Part shown: piece by piece, positions 25,794 through 34,578 of the stretch
How the letters are laid out: the number at the start of each line of letters is the position of its first letter
Position numbering within the stretch: the stretch's first letter is position 1
Source: Brachyspira hampsonii 30446
GTDB lineage: Bacteria; Spirochaetota; Brachyspiria; Brachyspirales; Brachyspiraceae
DNA: 64,000 bases
NCBI RefSeq assembly: GCF_000316195.1
Contig: NZ_JH994111.1
Span: 380,571-444,570 of the forward strand
Direction: 5' to 3'
Position numbers and translations under genes: made by a program
Notes under the pieces: model-generated
Databases searched by the model: none
What the model saw: the letters and a program-made list of their open reading frames with translations, nothing else
Told to the model about the DNA's origin: nothing

Positions 25794-26123
25794 AGACTTG
25801 TTTCAAAACTCAATTTATTAATACTTATAGTTTTTTATTTAGTATTTTTTTAATATAGTTGGGGCTTCACCAACCGCTCTACGTGCTTCGCAAAGCCCCA
25901 CTTCTTTTGTTGCCCCAGGAACAGCCCGCCTGCGGCGAGAAGCATACGAAGTACGCCTCACTATGTGTGCCTACGGCAGGCGAAGGACTGCATATTTATA
26001 TGTTAAAATAATAAATTATACCACATATAAAACATACAATTTATTTAATAATTAATATTATATAATTTAGCATAAAATAACAAACTCATAAAATTATTTG
26101 TCAAGTAGTTTTGAAACAAGTCT
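25794..26123. mobile_element. MITE-like element, copy D
   Basis: 330-bp element with terminal repeats AGACTTGTTTCAAAA and TTTTGAAACAAGTCT and a GC-rich core (about 25860-25985). It is flanked by TCATA on both sides (equivalently a 3-bp CAT duplication). It sits in the deoB upstream region. Confidence 0.82.
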
Positions 26124-26154
26124 CATATTTAAATATAACCATTTTCAAACAATA

Positions 26155-26184
26155 AAATAAAAAAGGACAGCATTAAGCCATCCT
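26155..26184 (-). terminator. terminator of nagB
   Basis: On the minus strand AGGATGGC and GCTGTCCT pair (two G-U) around TTAAT, followed by a T-run. Confidence 0.75.
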
Positions 26185-26211
26185 AATTATAAGTATTATT
26201 TTTTTATTAAT

Positions 26212-26973
26212 TTATTTTTTATTATCTTTTTTCTTTTGAAGTTCTGGTATAGCATCAGCCAATTCCTTATCTATAACAACAACTACATCATTATGAAGTT
26301 TAAGGAAAGTAACCGGACATTTGGTAGTAATTTTATCATTAGTAAGAAGCTCTTTCATAGCAGCAGCTTTTCCTTTACCAATAGCAGCTATAACTATTTT
26401 TTTGGCTTTTAATATTCCGCCCATACCCATACTGAATGCCTCTTTAGGTACATCTTTTTCTGAAGCAAAAAATCTTGAATTAGCTTTAATAGTTTTTTCA
26501 TTAAGTTTAACACATAAAGCATTAGCATGTAAAACTTCATCAGGTTCATTGAATGCTATATGTCCATTAGGTCCTACTCCTAATAATTGTATATCTCTAG
26601 GAAGTTTATTTATTTTATCATCAAATTCTTTTAATATTTTTTCTTTTTCACCTATACCTTTAGGAACAAAAGTATTCTTTTTATCAATATTTACATGATC
26701 AAATAAATTTTTATTCATAAAGTATCTGTAGCTTTGTTCATTTTTAGGATCTAATCCTTTATATTCATCTAAGTTTACAGATTTAACATTTTTAAAATCT
26801 ATTTCTTTTTTTTCATAAGCTTTTATTAAATGAGGATATACAGCCTCAGCAGTACCTCCTGTAGCAAGACCTAAAACAGCATCTTTTTTCACTTTTAATA
26901 AATTAATAATTTCTGCTGCTGTCTTTTTTCCAACTGCATTAGCATCTTTAGCAATAATTAATTTTAATCCCAT
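26212..26973 (-). CDS. nagB: glucosamine-6-phosphate deaminase
   Basis: 253 residues. It converts glucosamine-6-phosphate to fructose-6-phosphate and ammonia, the entry of amino sugars (for example from mucin) into glycolysis. Family motifs: GLATGGTAEAVYPHL near residue 34, VNLDEYKGL near 66 with the catalytic Asp, and LLGVGPNGHIAFNEP near 130. The C-terminal tail is lysine-rich. AAAGGAGC precedes the start. Confidence 0.93.
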   Translation of the reverse strand: MGLKLIIAKDANAVGKKTAAEIINLLKVKKDAVLGLATGGTAEAVYPHLIKAYEKKEIDFKNVKSVNLDEYKGLDPKNEQSYRYFMNKNLFDHVNIDKKNTFVPKGIGEKEKILKEFDDKINKLPRDIQLLGVGPNGHIAFNEPDEVLHANALCVKLNEKTIKANSRFFASEKDVPKEAFSMGMGGILKAKKIVIAAIGKGKAAAMKELLTNDKITTKCPVTFLKLHNDVVVVIDKELADAIPELQKKKDNKK

Positions 26974-27135
26974 AATAATATGCTCCTTTTACTTGGATTA
27001 TCATATTTTTCATAAATCATCTTTTCATCGAAATTATAACATAGATATAATTTATTATCAAACTTTATGCTGCTATTGATTTTGATAGAAAAAAATATAA
27101 AATATTTGTATTAATATATTAAGGGAAGATTAATA

Positions 27136-27798
27136 ATGTATAAAACTATAAAGATAAAAGCGGCAATATGTGATTTTGACGGAACTTTAGTCGATAGCGA
27201 AAGTTTATATACTAAAGCTTTGATTCATGTATCTAATGAAATGAATGTACTCAAGGATGTTGATTTTAAATCCTTGGCTGGTTTTCAGACTAAAGATATA
27301 GATAATCTTTTAAAAAAAGAAGGGCATTATATACCGGATAATTTTTTTAAGTCGGCGGAAATTTATTTTCATAAAATAATAGAAACAGATTTAGAAACTT
27401 TTGATGGTGTTATGGAAACTTTAGAAAGATTAAAAAATATTGATATTGTTATAGCATCAAATAGTAATATTAATTATGTTACAAGAGTTTCTGATAAAAA
27501 AGGAATATCAAAATATATAAAAGATTATTCATGTTATAATGGTGAATTAAAAGCTAAACCTGAACCTGATTTATTTTTAAATGCTTTTGAACTATTAAAA
27601 AAATTAAATAGTGATATAAAAAAAGAGGATGTCATAATATTTGAAGACAGCCTTGCCGGTGTTATAGGGGCAAAAAAAACAGGAATAATTACTGCAGCAA
27701 TTACAAATAGCTACAGTAAAGAAATATTATTGGAAAATGGTGCTGATATAGTTTTAAATAGAATAGATGAAATATTTAATTATATAGAAATTATTTGA
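27136..27798 (+). CDS. HAD-superfamily hydrolase (beta-phosphoglucomutase-like)
   Basis: 220 residues. HAD motif I is DFDGTLVDSE near residue 13, followed by a helical cap; motif II is IASNSN, motif III lysine lies in KAKPEPD, and motif IV is IIFEDSLAG. This pattern marks the subfamily of phosphoglucomutases and small sugar-phosphate phosphatases. Substrate cannot be read from the sequence. AAGGGA precedes the start. Transcribed convergently with glyA, sharing a two-way terminator. Confidence 0.82.
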   Translation: MYKTIKIKAAICDFDGTLVDSESLYTKALIHVSNEMNVLKDVDFKSLAGFQTKDIDNLLKKEGHYIPDNFFKSAEIYFHKIIETDLETFDGVMETLERLKNIDIVIASNSNINYVTRVSDKKGISKYIKDYSCYNGELKAKPEPDLFLNAFELLKKLNSDIKKEDVIIFEDSLAGVIGAKKTGIITAAITNSYSKEILLENGADIVLNRIDEIFNYIEII

Positions 27799-27833
27799 TA
27801 TTTGTATATAAAATTGATAGAAATATTTACAAT

Positions 27834-27872
27834 AAAAAAAGGGAAACTGAAAATTATCAGCTTCCCTTTTTA
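27834..27872. terminator. bidirectional terminator between HAD gene and glyA
   Basis: GGGAAACTGA and TCAGCTTCCC arms with A-run on one side and T-run on the other; works for both convergent genes. Confidence 0.85.
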
Positions 27873-27886
27873 TGTTATTATATAAT

Positions 27887-29314
27887 TTACATATCAGCTA
27901 TAAATTTGTACATAGGGAATCTTTTACATAGAGCAGCTACTTTTTTAGCAATGGCATTAATCATTTTTTCATCATTACTATTGCTTAAAACTTCATCTAT
28001 ATATTGAGTTAATTCCATAACATCTTTTTCTTTTAATCCTCTTGTAGTTATTGCCGGAGTACCCAATCTTATTCCGCTAGTAATCATTGGAGATTCAGTA
28101 TCATAAGGTATTCCATTTTTATTTATAGTTATATGAGCTTTATCTAAAATAGTTTCAGCAAGCTGACCTGTTATGCCTTTAGATTTTTTTACATCAACCA
28201 ATATTAAATGTGTATCAGTACCGCCGGAAATTAATTCATATCCTTTAGCAAGGAACATATTAGCCATAGCCTCAGCATTTTTTATAACCTGCTCCTGATA
28301 TTTAACAAATTTAGGATCCAAAGCCTCTTTAAAACATACAGCTTTAGCAGCTATAACATGCATTAAAGGACCGCCTTGTATACCTGGGAATATAGTTTTA
28401 TCTATTTTTTTAGCCAAATCTTCTTCTGTAGAAATTATATATCCGCCTCTAGGACCTCTTAAAGTTTTATGAGTAGTACCTGTAACAAAATGAGCATAAG
28501 GAACAGGGCTAGGGTGAACACCAGCAGCAACAAGTCCTGCAATATGTGCCATATCTACCATTAATAAAGCACCAACTTCATCAGCTATTTCTCTGAATTT
28601 TTTGAAATCAATGAATCTAGGATAAGCACTTCCGCCTGCCACAATTAATTTAGGATTAATTTTTTTTGCAGTGTCTCTAAGTTCATCATAGTCAATTTGC
28701 ATAGTATCTTTTCTAACATTATAATGTTGGAAATTATAAATTTTTCCGGAGAAATTGACATTTTTACCATGTGTTAAATGTCCGCCTGAATCAAGAGATA
28801 ATCCTAAACAAGTATCTCCCGGCTGAAGAACTGCCATATAAACACCCATATTTGCTTGAGAACCGGAATGCGGCTGTACATTTATAAAAGGTGCTTTGAA
28901 TAGTTTTTTAGCTCTTTCTCTTGCTAAGTCTTCTACAATATCAACCTCACTGCATCCGCCGTAATATCTTTTTGACGGATAACCTTCGGCATATTTATTT
29001 GTAAATATAGAGCCTTGTGCCTCCATAACAGCACGTGAAACTATATTTTCGCTAGCTATAAGTTCAAAGCCATTAACTTCTCTCTTGTACTCGTTTTTCA
29101 TTGCAGCAAATATTTCTTTATCAGCACTTTTTAATGGAGTTTCTGATACATAATATTTAGGAGCAATTACTTTTTTATCTGCAGTTTTTGAAGCTTTTTT
29201 TACATTAGAAGCTTTATTAGATGCAGCTTTTTTGTCAACAACTGTTTTCTTAGCAGATTTAGAAACCTTTTTTGATGAAGATTTAACTGCTGCTTTTTTA
29301 TTAGATACAGCCAT
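27887..29314 (-). CDS. glyA: serine hydroxymethyltransferase with basic N-terminal tail
   Basis: 475 residues. It interconverts serine and glycine with tetrahydrofolate, supplying one-carbon units. The PLP-lysine region [25 protein letters not shown] and [13 protein letters not shown] are intact. The catalytic core starts around residue 60; before it is a 50-residue Lys/Ala/Ser/Val-rich tail ([20 protein letters not shown]) resembling histone-H1-like tails, absent from usual SHMT. A good site (GGAGG, 8 bases before ATG) supports the long start. fhs at 34579 works in the same pathway. Confidence 0.93.
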   Translation of the reverse strand: MAVSNKKAAVKSSSKKVSKSAKKTVVDKKAASNKASNVKKASKTADKKVIAPKYYVSETPLKSADKEIFAAMKNEYKREVNGFELIASENIVSRAVMEAQGSIFTNKYAEGYPSKRYYGGCSEVDIVEDLARERAKKLFKAPFINVQPHSGSQANMGVYMAVLQPGDTCLGLSLDSGGHLTHGKNVNFSGKIYNFQHYNVRKDTMQIDYDELRDTAKKINPKLIVAGGSAYPRFIDFKKFREIADEVGALLMVDMAHIAGLVAAGVHPSPVPYAHFVTGTTHKTLRGPRGGYIISTEEDLAKKIDKTIFPGIQGGPLMHVIAAKAVCFKEALDPKFVKYQEQVIKNAEAMANMFLAKGYELISGGTDTHLILVDVKKSKGITGQLAETILDKAHITINKNGIPYDTESPMITSGIRLGTPAITTRGLKEKDVMELTQYIDEVLSNSNDEKMINAIAKKVAALCKRFPMYKFIADM

Positions 29315-29491
29315 ATTTCCTCCAATGAAATTTATTATTTATATAAAATTTTTATTTTAAACAATGATATATCAATATAATTTTTTTTTCAATTATTAAA
29401 ATATTATTTGATATGTTTTTTTATAATTTTTGAATTATAAATATTTTTTTTATTTTATCTATTTTTAGCTATTGATTTTTTTATTTTAAAT

Positions 29492-29528
29492 GTTAGAATA
29501 TACTAACAAATTGAATATGTGTACTAAC
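29492..29528. promoter_or_regulatory. inverted/direct repeat, possible operator
   Basis: GTTAG (29492-29496) and CTAAC (29503-29507) form a perfect inverted pair around six bases; ACTAAC recurs at 29523-29528. The site lies in the divergent glyA / 29546 intergenic region. Regulator unknown. Confidence 0.3.
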
Positions 29529-29545
29529 TTATGCATGGTGCTTAT

Positions 29546-30214
29546 ATGAAATACATAATTATTTTATTTATAATAATAACAAATATAATATATTCTTATG
29601 AATCCAAAGAAATAAATAATTTTTACAATGAATATTATTCTTCATCATATAGTATAAAATCAATAGAAAATAATACATCAAGAACTTATAAGAATATATA
29701 TGCTCTAATAAAATCAAAAAGTATAACTAATGAAAAAGAAAAATATAATTATTTGAAAGATGCTATAAATGCTAACAAAGATTATACAAAATCAGAAGAT
29801 ATTGATTATTTGATAAGTGTATCTGAATTAATGAGTTATATAGTTTATTACAGCGGACTTTCAGAAAAAATTTCTTTTGGTTCAAAAAGCAAAGAGATAT
29901 ATAAAGATATTTTAGAGAAAGATAATTCTAACTTTTTTGCTCTTTTAGGTACAGCTATAGGATATATGCATGCTCCTGCAATAGCTGGAGGAAGTAATAA
30001 AAAGGCTTTTGAATATTTTAATGAAGCATTGGATAATGCAAAAGAAAAATATCAAAAATATTTATCATATATATGGCTTTCTCAATACTATTTCAAGGTA
30101 AAAGATGATGAAAATTATAATAAGTATATTGAAATGAGTAAAGAGATATATGAAAACGGAGAATTATTAAAGGAGGCAATAGAAAGAAACAATACCAAAA
30201 ACAAACCATTATAA
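29546..30214 (+). CDS. exported helical-repeat protein, paralogue of the 11.7 kb gene
   Basis: 222 residues. Start 29546 is chosen because it gives a compact signal peptide (MKYIIILFIIITNIIYSYES); an in-frame ATG five codons upstream is possible and neither has a clear ribosome-binding site. The body matches the protein at 11684 in length, helix pattern and key turns (STVSELMSYIVYYSGLSEKI region; AIAGGSNKKAFEYFNEAL; W-L-S-Q-Y-Y-F-K). It is predicted periplasmic and TPR-like. This copy is alone, without transporter genes. Confidence 0.55.
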   Translation: MKYIIILFIIITNIIYSYESKEINNFYNEYYSSSYSIKSIENNTSRTYKNIYALIKSKSITNEKEKYNYLKDAINANKDYTKSEDIDYLISVSELMSYIVYYSGLSEKISFGSKSKEIYKDILEKDNSNFFALLGTAIGYMHAPAIAGGSNKKAFEYFNEALDNAKEKYQKYLSYIWLSQYYFKVKDDENYNKYIEMSKEIYENGELLKEAIERNNTKNKPL

Positions 30215-30250
30215 CAAAAAACAGATTTAATAGTGATAGGAGTCTATAAT

Positions 30251-30350
30251 AAACTTGTTTTATCATTTTATCTGGGGATTTGTCATGATAAATATCCTGC
30301 CAATTTTATATATGGCAGATCCCTAGTTTCTATATGAAACAAGTATATAA
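30251..30350 (+). promoter_or_regulatory. structured element upstream of the Vsp-like gene
   Basis: Nested complementary arms suggest a three-way junction: outer ACTTGTTT / AAACAAGT (about 30254 and 30338), then CTGGGGAT (30271) / ATCCCTAG (30317), enclosing a palindromic hairpin ATTTGTCA/TGATAAAT and a hairpin CTGCCA/TGGCAG. It lies about 65 bases before the gene. It could be an RNA regulatory element or a small inverted-repeat insertion. Confidence 0.45.
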
Positions 30351-30414
30351 ATATTGTATTAATAAAAAATACAGAGTTGTTAAAAAAATTATAAACAAAA
30401 TTAAGGATAATATT

Positions 30415-31725
30415 ATGAAACGTTTATGTTTGATTTTAACAGCTTTAATAATGAGTGCTTATAGTATATTTGGCTATACTATTTTAGAAGACTTTAATGA
30501 TTTTTTAATTGATGAGAATCAGTTAACTATAAGGCTTGACAGATTAGGAGTATTAGCCGGTACTGAGAATTTAAGATTTATGGTAGGTGTTGAAGGAGAA
30601 ACAGCAGGAGTATTACTTGATAATTTGGATAGCGGAACAGAAGGCGGAATAAATACTTTCAGACCTGCAGCTATAGCTGGATTCGGATACAAAACAGACA
30701 GCTTTGGTATAGGGGCTGGATATCAATTTAAATATGTATCAGGATCTTGGCAGGCACATACTCCTATAATTACAGCTACTGCATTGAATGATAATTTGAG
30801 AATCAATGTACCTGTTACAATAGGGGTGGGAAGCGGAAGTGTTAATGAAGGAGATATAGCTGTTTCAACAGATATAAGAGTGGAATACTACACTGGAAAT
30901 GATATTTTCAGCAGAATAAGAGTTAATCTTAAATACGGTATGTATAAATTAAAAGCTAATTCAAGCAGAAGCAGAGATTTAGCAGGAAATGGAAGTATAA
31001 ATATGTTTCCTGTAACTGGAACTGTAGGTGAGAATGGTAAATATGGATTTTTAGAAGATACTACAGCACATTCTATAGGTATAGATTTAAGGGGGTATTT
31101 TATAGCAGCAACTGATCCTTTATTGATAGAGCCTCAGGTAAGAGTAGTATATCAAGGATCAATAGCTGACTTTACAGGAACTTCATATACTGTAACAACA
31201 CCTGCAGGAACTAAAGAAGGAGGAGCTAAATTCGGACTTTACAATATAGATGCTTCAAATCCTATAGGTGCTTTTGAAGTGGGAAATTCTGGTACAATAA
31301 CAGCTGCACCATATTATGATTATACAGCTCATAATATAATGTTTACAGGTGAGGGAGCTTCTATAGAAATAGGCGGAACAGAATATTATCTTACAAAACC
31401 TCAGTTTATAGGTGTATCTATGCCTGTAGGATTTACTGCTGAAAGCGAGTTTATAACTGTATATTTAGAGCCTGCTATTTCATTTTCTATGATTACAGGA
31501 GGGGTTAATGCTTATGCAAGCAGTTCAAAACCTGTAAGAATACCTCCATTATTCTACTCTGTGGGATATTTAGTATATGGAGAATTATATATCACTCCTA
31601 AGCCTAATTTAGAATGGTATTTTGAAGCTCAGATTGGAGGTGCTACTACTGTTGATGGTATTGGAAATAGTGCGAACAGTGCACTTGCCTTCAATGGAAG
31701 TACAGGCATTACTTGGAAATTTTAA
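30415..31725 (+). CDS. Vsp-like variable surface/outer-membrane protein
   Basis: 436 residues. ATG 30415 is chosen because AAGGAT lies upstream and a signal peptide (about 20 residues ending IFGY) follows at once; the longer frame from 30334 overlaps the structured element. The N-terminal pattern FNDFLIDENQLTIRLDRLGV, AAIAGFGYKTDSFGIGAGYQ and NDNLRINVPVTIGVG recall the Brachyspira Vsp surface protein family, from memory. The protein ends with a hydrophobic strand finishing in ITWKF, as beta-barrels do. Probably an abundant, antigenic outer-membrane protein. Family assignment is moderate. Confidence 0.6.
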   Translation: MKRLCLILTALIMSAYSIFGYTILEDFNDFLIDENQLTIRLDRLGVLAGTENLRFMVGVEGETAGVLLDNLDSGTEGGINTFRPAAIAGFGYKTDSFGIGAGYQFKYVSGSWQAHTPIITATALNDNLRINVPVTIGVGSGSVNEGDIAVSTDIRVEYYTGNDIFSRIRVNLKYGMYKLKANSSRSRDLAGNGSINMFPVTGTVGENGKYGFLEDTTAHSIGIDLRGYFIAATDPLLIEPQVRVVYQGSIADFTGTSYTVTTPAGTKEGGAKFGLYNIDASNPIGAFEVGNSGTITAAPYYDYTAHNIMFTGEGASIEIGGTEYYLTKPQFIGVSMPVGFTAESEFITVYLEPAISFSMITGGVNAYASSSKPVRIPPLFYSVGYLVYGELYITPKPNLEWYFEAQIGGATTVDGIGNSANSALAFNGSTGITWKF

Positions 31726-31759
31726 TTTGCTAAATTATTGATATTGGGAAGATAGATTT

Positions 31760-31792
31760 ATTGGGTGTCTTTATAAAAAAAGATACCCAATA
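31760..31792 (+). terminator. hairpin after the Vsp-like gene
   Basis: ATTGGGTGTCTTT and AAAGATACCCAAT arms form a long stem without a clear T-run. It may terminate or stabilise the upstream transcript. Confidence 0.5.
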
Positions 31793-31817
31793 TGCAAAAC
31801 AAATGAAGGTTATGAAA

Positions 31818-32255
31818 ATGATTGTAAAAAAAGATTATTGTGGTTTTTTATGTTATAGTAATGAAGAATACAGAATATATAAAAAAAGAGAGAATGAGAA
31901 AAAAACTATGCTTTGTATGATAGAAATTTACTGCAGGAATAATCATAAAAAATATCATAAATTTTATAATAAAACTTTCGGCAGTAAAAATATTTGCAAG
32001 GAATGTGAAAACATATATAATTATGCTAGTATAAGAACTGATAAATGCAGATTTATGGAGACAAAAACTTTCTGCAGTGCATGTATATCTCAATGCTATA
32101 AAAAAGATATGAAAGAAAGAATAAAAGATATTATGCATTTTTCTGGTAAGAGAATGCTTTTTTATCACCCTATAATAGCATTGAAACATATTATTGTTAT
32201 GATAAAGCATAATTTTAATAAAAATAAAAAAATTAATTTTAAAGGTTTAATATGA
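31818..32255 (+). CDS. ygbA: YgbA-family (nitrous oxide-stimulated promoter) protein
   Basis: 145 residues. The family pattern is clear: EKKTMLCMIEIYCRNNH, then CKECENIYNYASIRTDKC, FCSACISQCYKKDMKERIKDIM and FSGKRMLFYHPIIALKH. The paired cysteines probably bind zinc or iron. In enterobacteria the gene responds to nitric oxide stress. Start 31818 is chosen because GAAGG lies 8 bases upstream; earlier in-frame starts run into the hairpin. The stop overlaps the next start (ATGA). Confidence 0.85.
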   Translation: MIVKKDYCGFLCYSNEEYRIYKKRENEKKTMLCMIEIYCRNNHKKYHKFYNKTFGSKNICKECENIYNYASIRTDKCRFMETKTFCSACISQCYKKDMKERIKDIMHFSGKRMLFYHPIIALKHIIVMIKHNFNKNKKINFKGLI

Positions 32256-32665
32256 GAGTGTTATTTATAGTTTTAGGTTTTATTTTTGTAGGTATAGGTG
32301 CTGTTGGAATAGTAGTTCCTATTTTGCCTACTACACCTTTTCTTCTTCTTGCTTCTTTCTTTTTTGCTAAGGGGTCTAAGAGGTTTCATGATTGGTTTAT
32401 GTCCACAAAACTATATAAAAGACATTTAGAAAGTTTTGTAAAATCAAGAGCTATGACTTTAAAATCTAAACTAAGCATACTTCTTCCGGTAAGTGCAATG
32501 CTTATAATAACATTCATTTTTGTAAATAATATTTATGCTAGAATAACGCTTGTAATACTTTTTATTGGGAAATATTTATACTTCTTTACCCAGATAAAAA
32601 CTATAAAAGAAGAGGAAATAAATAAAAACACAAATGAATTAGACAATTTAGATAATATAGAGTAA
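32252..32665 (+). CDS. ybaN: YbaN-family (DUF454) inner-membrane protein
   Basis: 137 residues with the DUF454 pattern: GAVGIVVPILPTTPFLLLASFFFAKGSKRFHDWF followed, after a basic loop, by two membrane helices and a polar tail. Four-base overlap with ygbA implies coupled translation. Molecular role unknown; the pairing with a nitric-oxide-linked gene suggests a stress function (inference). Confidence 0.8.
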   Translation: MRVLFIVLGFIFVGIGAVGIVVPILPTTPFLLLASFFFAKGSKRFHDWFMSTKLYKRHLESFVKSRAMTLKSKLSILLPVSAMLIITFIFVNNIYARITLVILFIGKYLYFFTQIKTIKEEEINKNTNELDNLDNIE

Positions 32666-32735
32666 TTTTTTTTATCTTAAACAAATAAATAACATTCTTA
32701 AAAAATAGCAGTTATATTTTATTAAAGGAAAATCG

Positions 32736-33344
32736 ATGAAAATATTAAAATATATTTTTATAATAAATATTATACTTTTATATTCATTCGCTATACTTAA
32801 TGCAGAAGAAAATACAGAAGAAAAAAAAGGATTTCAGTCTGTATTAGATAATAGATTTTTTTCTATAGGACTATTTAGTAGTGCAGATTCTATAAAGACA
32901 ACTGTCAATATAGAGTTTGGATTTAAGATAATGAGATATAATAATTTTCAAATTAAAAGTTATACTGCCATAACAGGTTCAAAAATATATGATGATAATC
33001 CGCAAATGTATCAGTTAGGACTTATGCAGAAATTTACTTTCGGTAATAATGATGAATATACAGGAGAGATAGGTATATCAAGATATGGATTTGCTTTTTT
33101 TAGTTTTGGATTTTTATCTTTTGATCCTGATAAAAGCGGAAAATTTTTATTTGCTTCTCCGTATTATTGGGAGGTTGGAGGAGGAGCCGGTTTTAACATA
33201 AATGTAAGCAAACATGTTGCTATAGTGTTGGAGTTCGGAGGAGGACTTCATCTTGTACCTGATGGCAAAGAACTTGGATATCCTGAAAAAATTAATAAGG
33301 CGGGATTTGGAAGAATGAGTATTGGCGGAAGATATTATTTTTAA
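32736..33344 (+). CDS. predicted outer-membrane beta-barrel protein (small)
   Basis: 202 residues. Signal peptide of about 24 residues ending LNAE, then a short charged stretch and beta-strand-rich sequence with Gly/Tyr/Phe repeats (YYWEVGGGAGFNINVSKHV; GFGRMSIGGRYYF at the end). The closing aromatic residue fits a barrel of about eight strands. AAAGGAAA precedes the start. Family not recognised. Confidence 0.6.
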   Translation: MKILKYIFIINIILLYSFAILNAEENTEEKKGFQSVLDNRFFSIGLFSSADSIKTTVNIEFGFKIMRYNNFQIKSYTAITGSKIYDDNPQMYQLGLMQKFTFGNNDEYTGEIGISRYGFAFFSFGFLSFDPDKSGKFLFASPYYWEVGGGAGFNINVSKHVAIVLEFGGGLHLVPDGKELGYPEKINKAGFGRMSIGGRYYF

Positions 33345-33433
33345 ATTGTTTCTCCTATTATTATAATTGCTTAGTATAATTAAATTTGCTTCAATTATAT
33401 TAAGCAATTATTTTTTATTAAGATTAAAATTTA

Positions 33434-34396
33434 TTACCAAGTTTTTTTAATTTCTTTTAGAATGTTTTCTGTTAATTTTATAGTATTAACATCATTTTCA
33501 ATAGATACGAATCTTTTATCTTTTCCTAGTATGCAGTTGGCAAAATGTTCATCTTCTAATTTAAGAGGATTATCTCTATGTATAAATACTCTTTCTATTA
33601 TAGATTCCTGCTTATAATTAATACCAACTGATGTTTTTATATTACTTTGACTTGCTGCCTGTCTATGTATAGTTATATCCTGAGTGGCATAATCCAATAA
33701 GAAATATGCTTCTTCTGTACTAATGGCTAAAGTTCTTATTTTTTCTTGAGTTACTCTGCTTGCACTTATAGTTGCTATAGTTGAATCTTCAAACTCTAAT
33801 AATGCACTTGCAATATCTTCATTTTTTGTTCTGATTCTTTTTCCGCTTGCTGAAAATTTTATTACAGGTTTTTTCACCAAAGAAGTTACTATATCTAAAT
33901 CATGAATCATTATATCAAATACAACCCCTACATCGGCAATACGAGGTGTAAAAGGTGCTAATCTTCTAGCTTCTATTAAATAAGGTTTTTCTATTATATG
34001 ATGAAGTTCCTGTACGGCACCATTAAATCTTTCAACATGCCCAACTTGAAATATAACATTTTTTTGTTTTACAATTTCTTCTAATTCTAAAGCCTGAGTA
34101 TAAGTTTCTGTCATTGGTTTTTCTACTAATACATGTTTTCCTTTTTCTAAAGCTTTTTTCGCTATTTCAAAATGATATATTGTAGGGCTTGCTATTATAA
34201 CAGCATCAGCATTATCTATTGCTTCATCTATACTATTAAATTTCCTTATATTAAATTTTTTTGATATTTCGTTTAAATGATTTTCATCAGCATCATATAT
34301 ACCTGATAAATTTATTTGATTTATTTGACTTACAACATTTAAATGGAATTGTCCCATTCTTCCTACACCTATAAGGCTTATATTTACTTTATCCAT
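33434..34396 (-). CDS. Gfo/Idh/MocA-family NAD(P)-dependent oxidoreductase
   Basis: 320 residues. The Rossmann motif GVGRMGQFH lies near residue 10 and the family lysine segment VEKPMTET near 94; the C-terminal domain carries GVVFDIMIHDLDIV, where the family's conserved Asp/His lie. Members oxidise sugars or inositol; the substrate here cannot be told. AAAAGGAT precedes the start. Divergent from fhs with a 180-base AT-rich spacer. Confidence 0.85.
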   Translation of the reverse strand: MDKVNISLIGVGRMGQFHLNVVSQINQINLSGIYDADENHLNEISKKFNIRKFNSIDEAIDNADAVIIASPTIYHFEIAKKALEKGKHVLVEKPMTETYTQALELEEIVKQKNVIFQVGHVERFNGAVQELHHIIEKPYLIEARRLAPFTPRIADVGVVFDIMIHDLDIVTSLVKKPVIKFSASGKRIRTKNEDIASALLEFEDSTIATISASRVTQEKIRTLAISTEEAYFLLDYATQDITIHRQAASQSNIKTSVGINYKQESIIERVFIHRDNPLKLEDEHFANCILGKDKRFVSIENDVNTIKLTENILKEIKKTW

Positions 34397-34578
34397 TGGT
34401 AATCCTTTTTTAAATAAATTTTATTTCCTGTAAATATTGAAAACTTTTAAAGATTATAATAATAATTTGACAAAATTCAATAATATTTTTTTATTTTATA
34501 AAAATTTATAACTATCAAATATTTTAAAATTATAGTATATTTTGAATGCATATAAAAAATTGTTTAATTGGAGTATAT

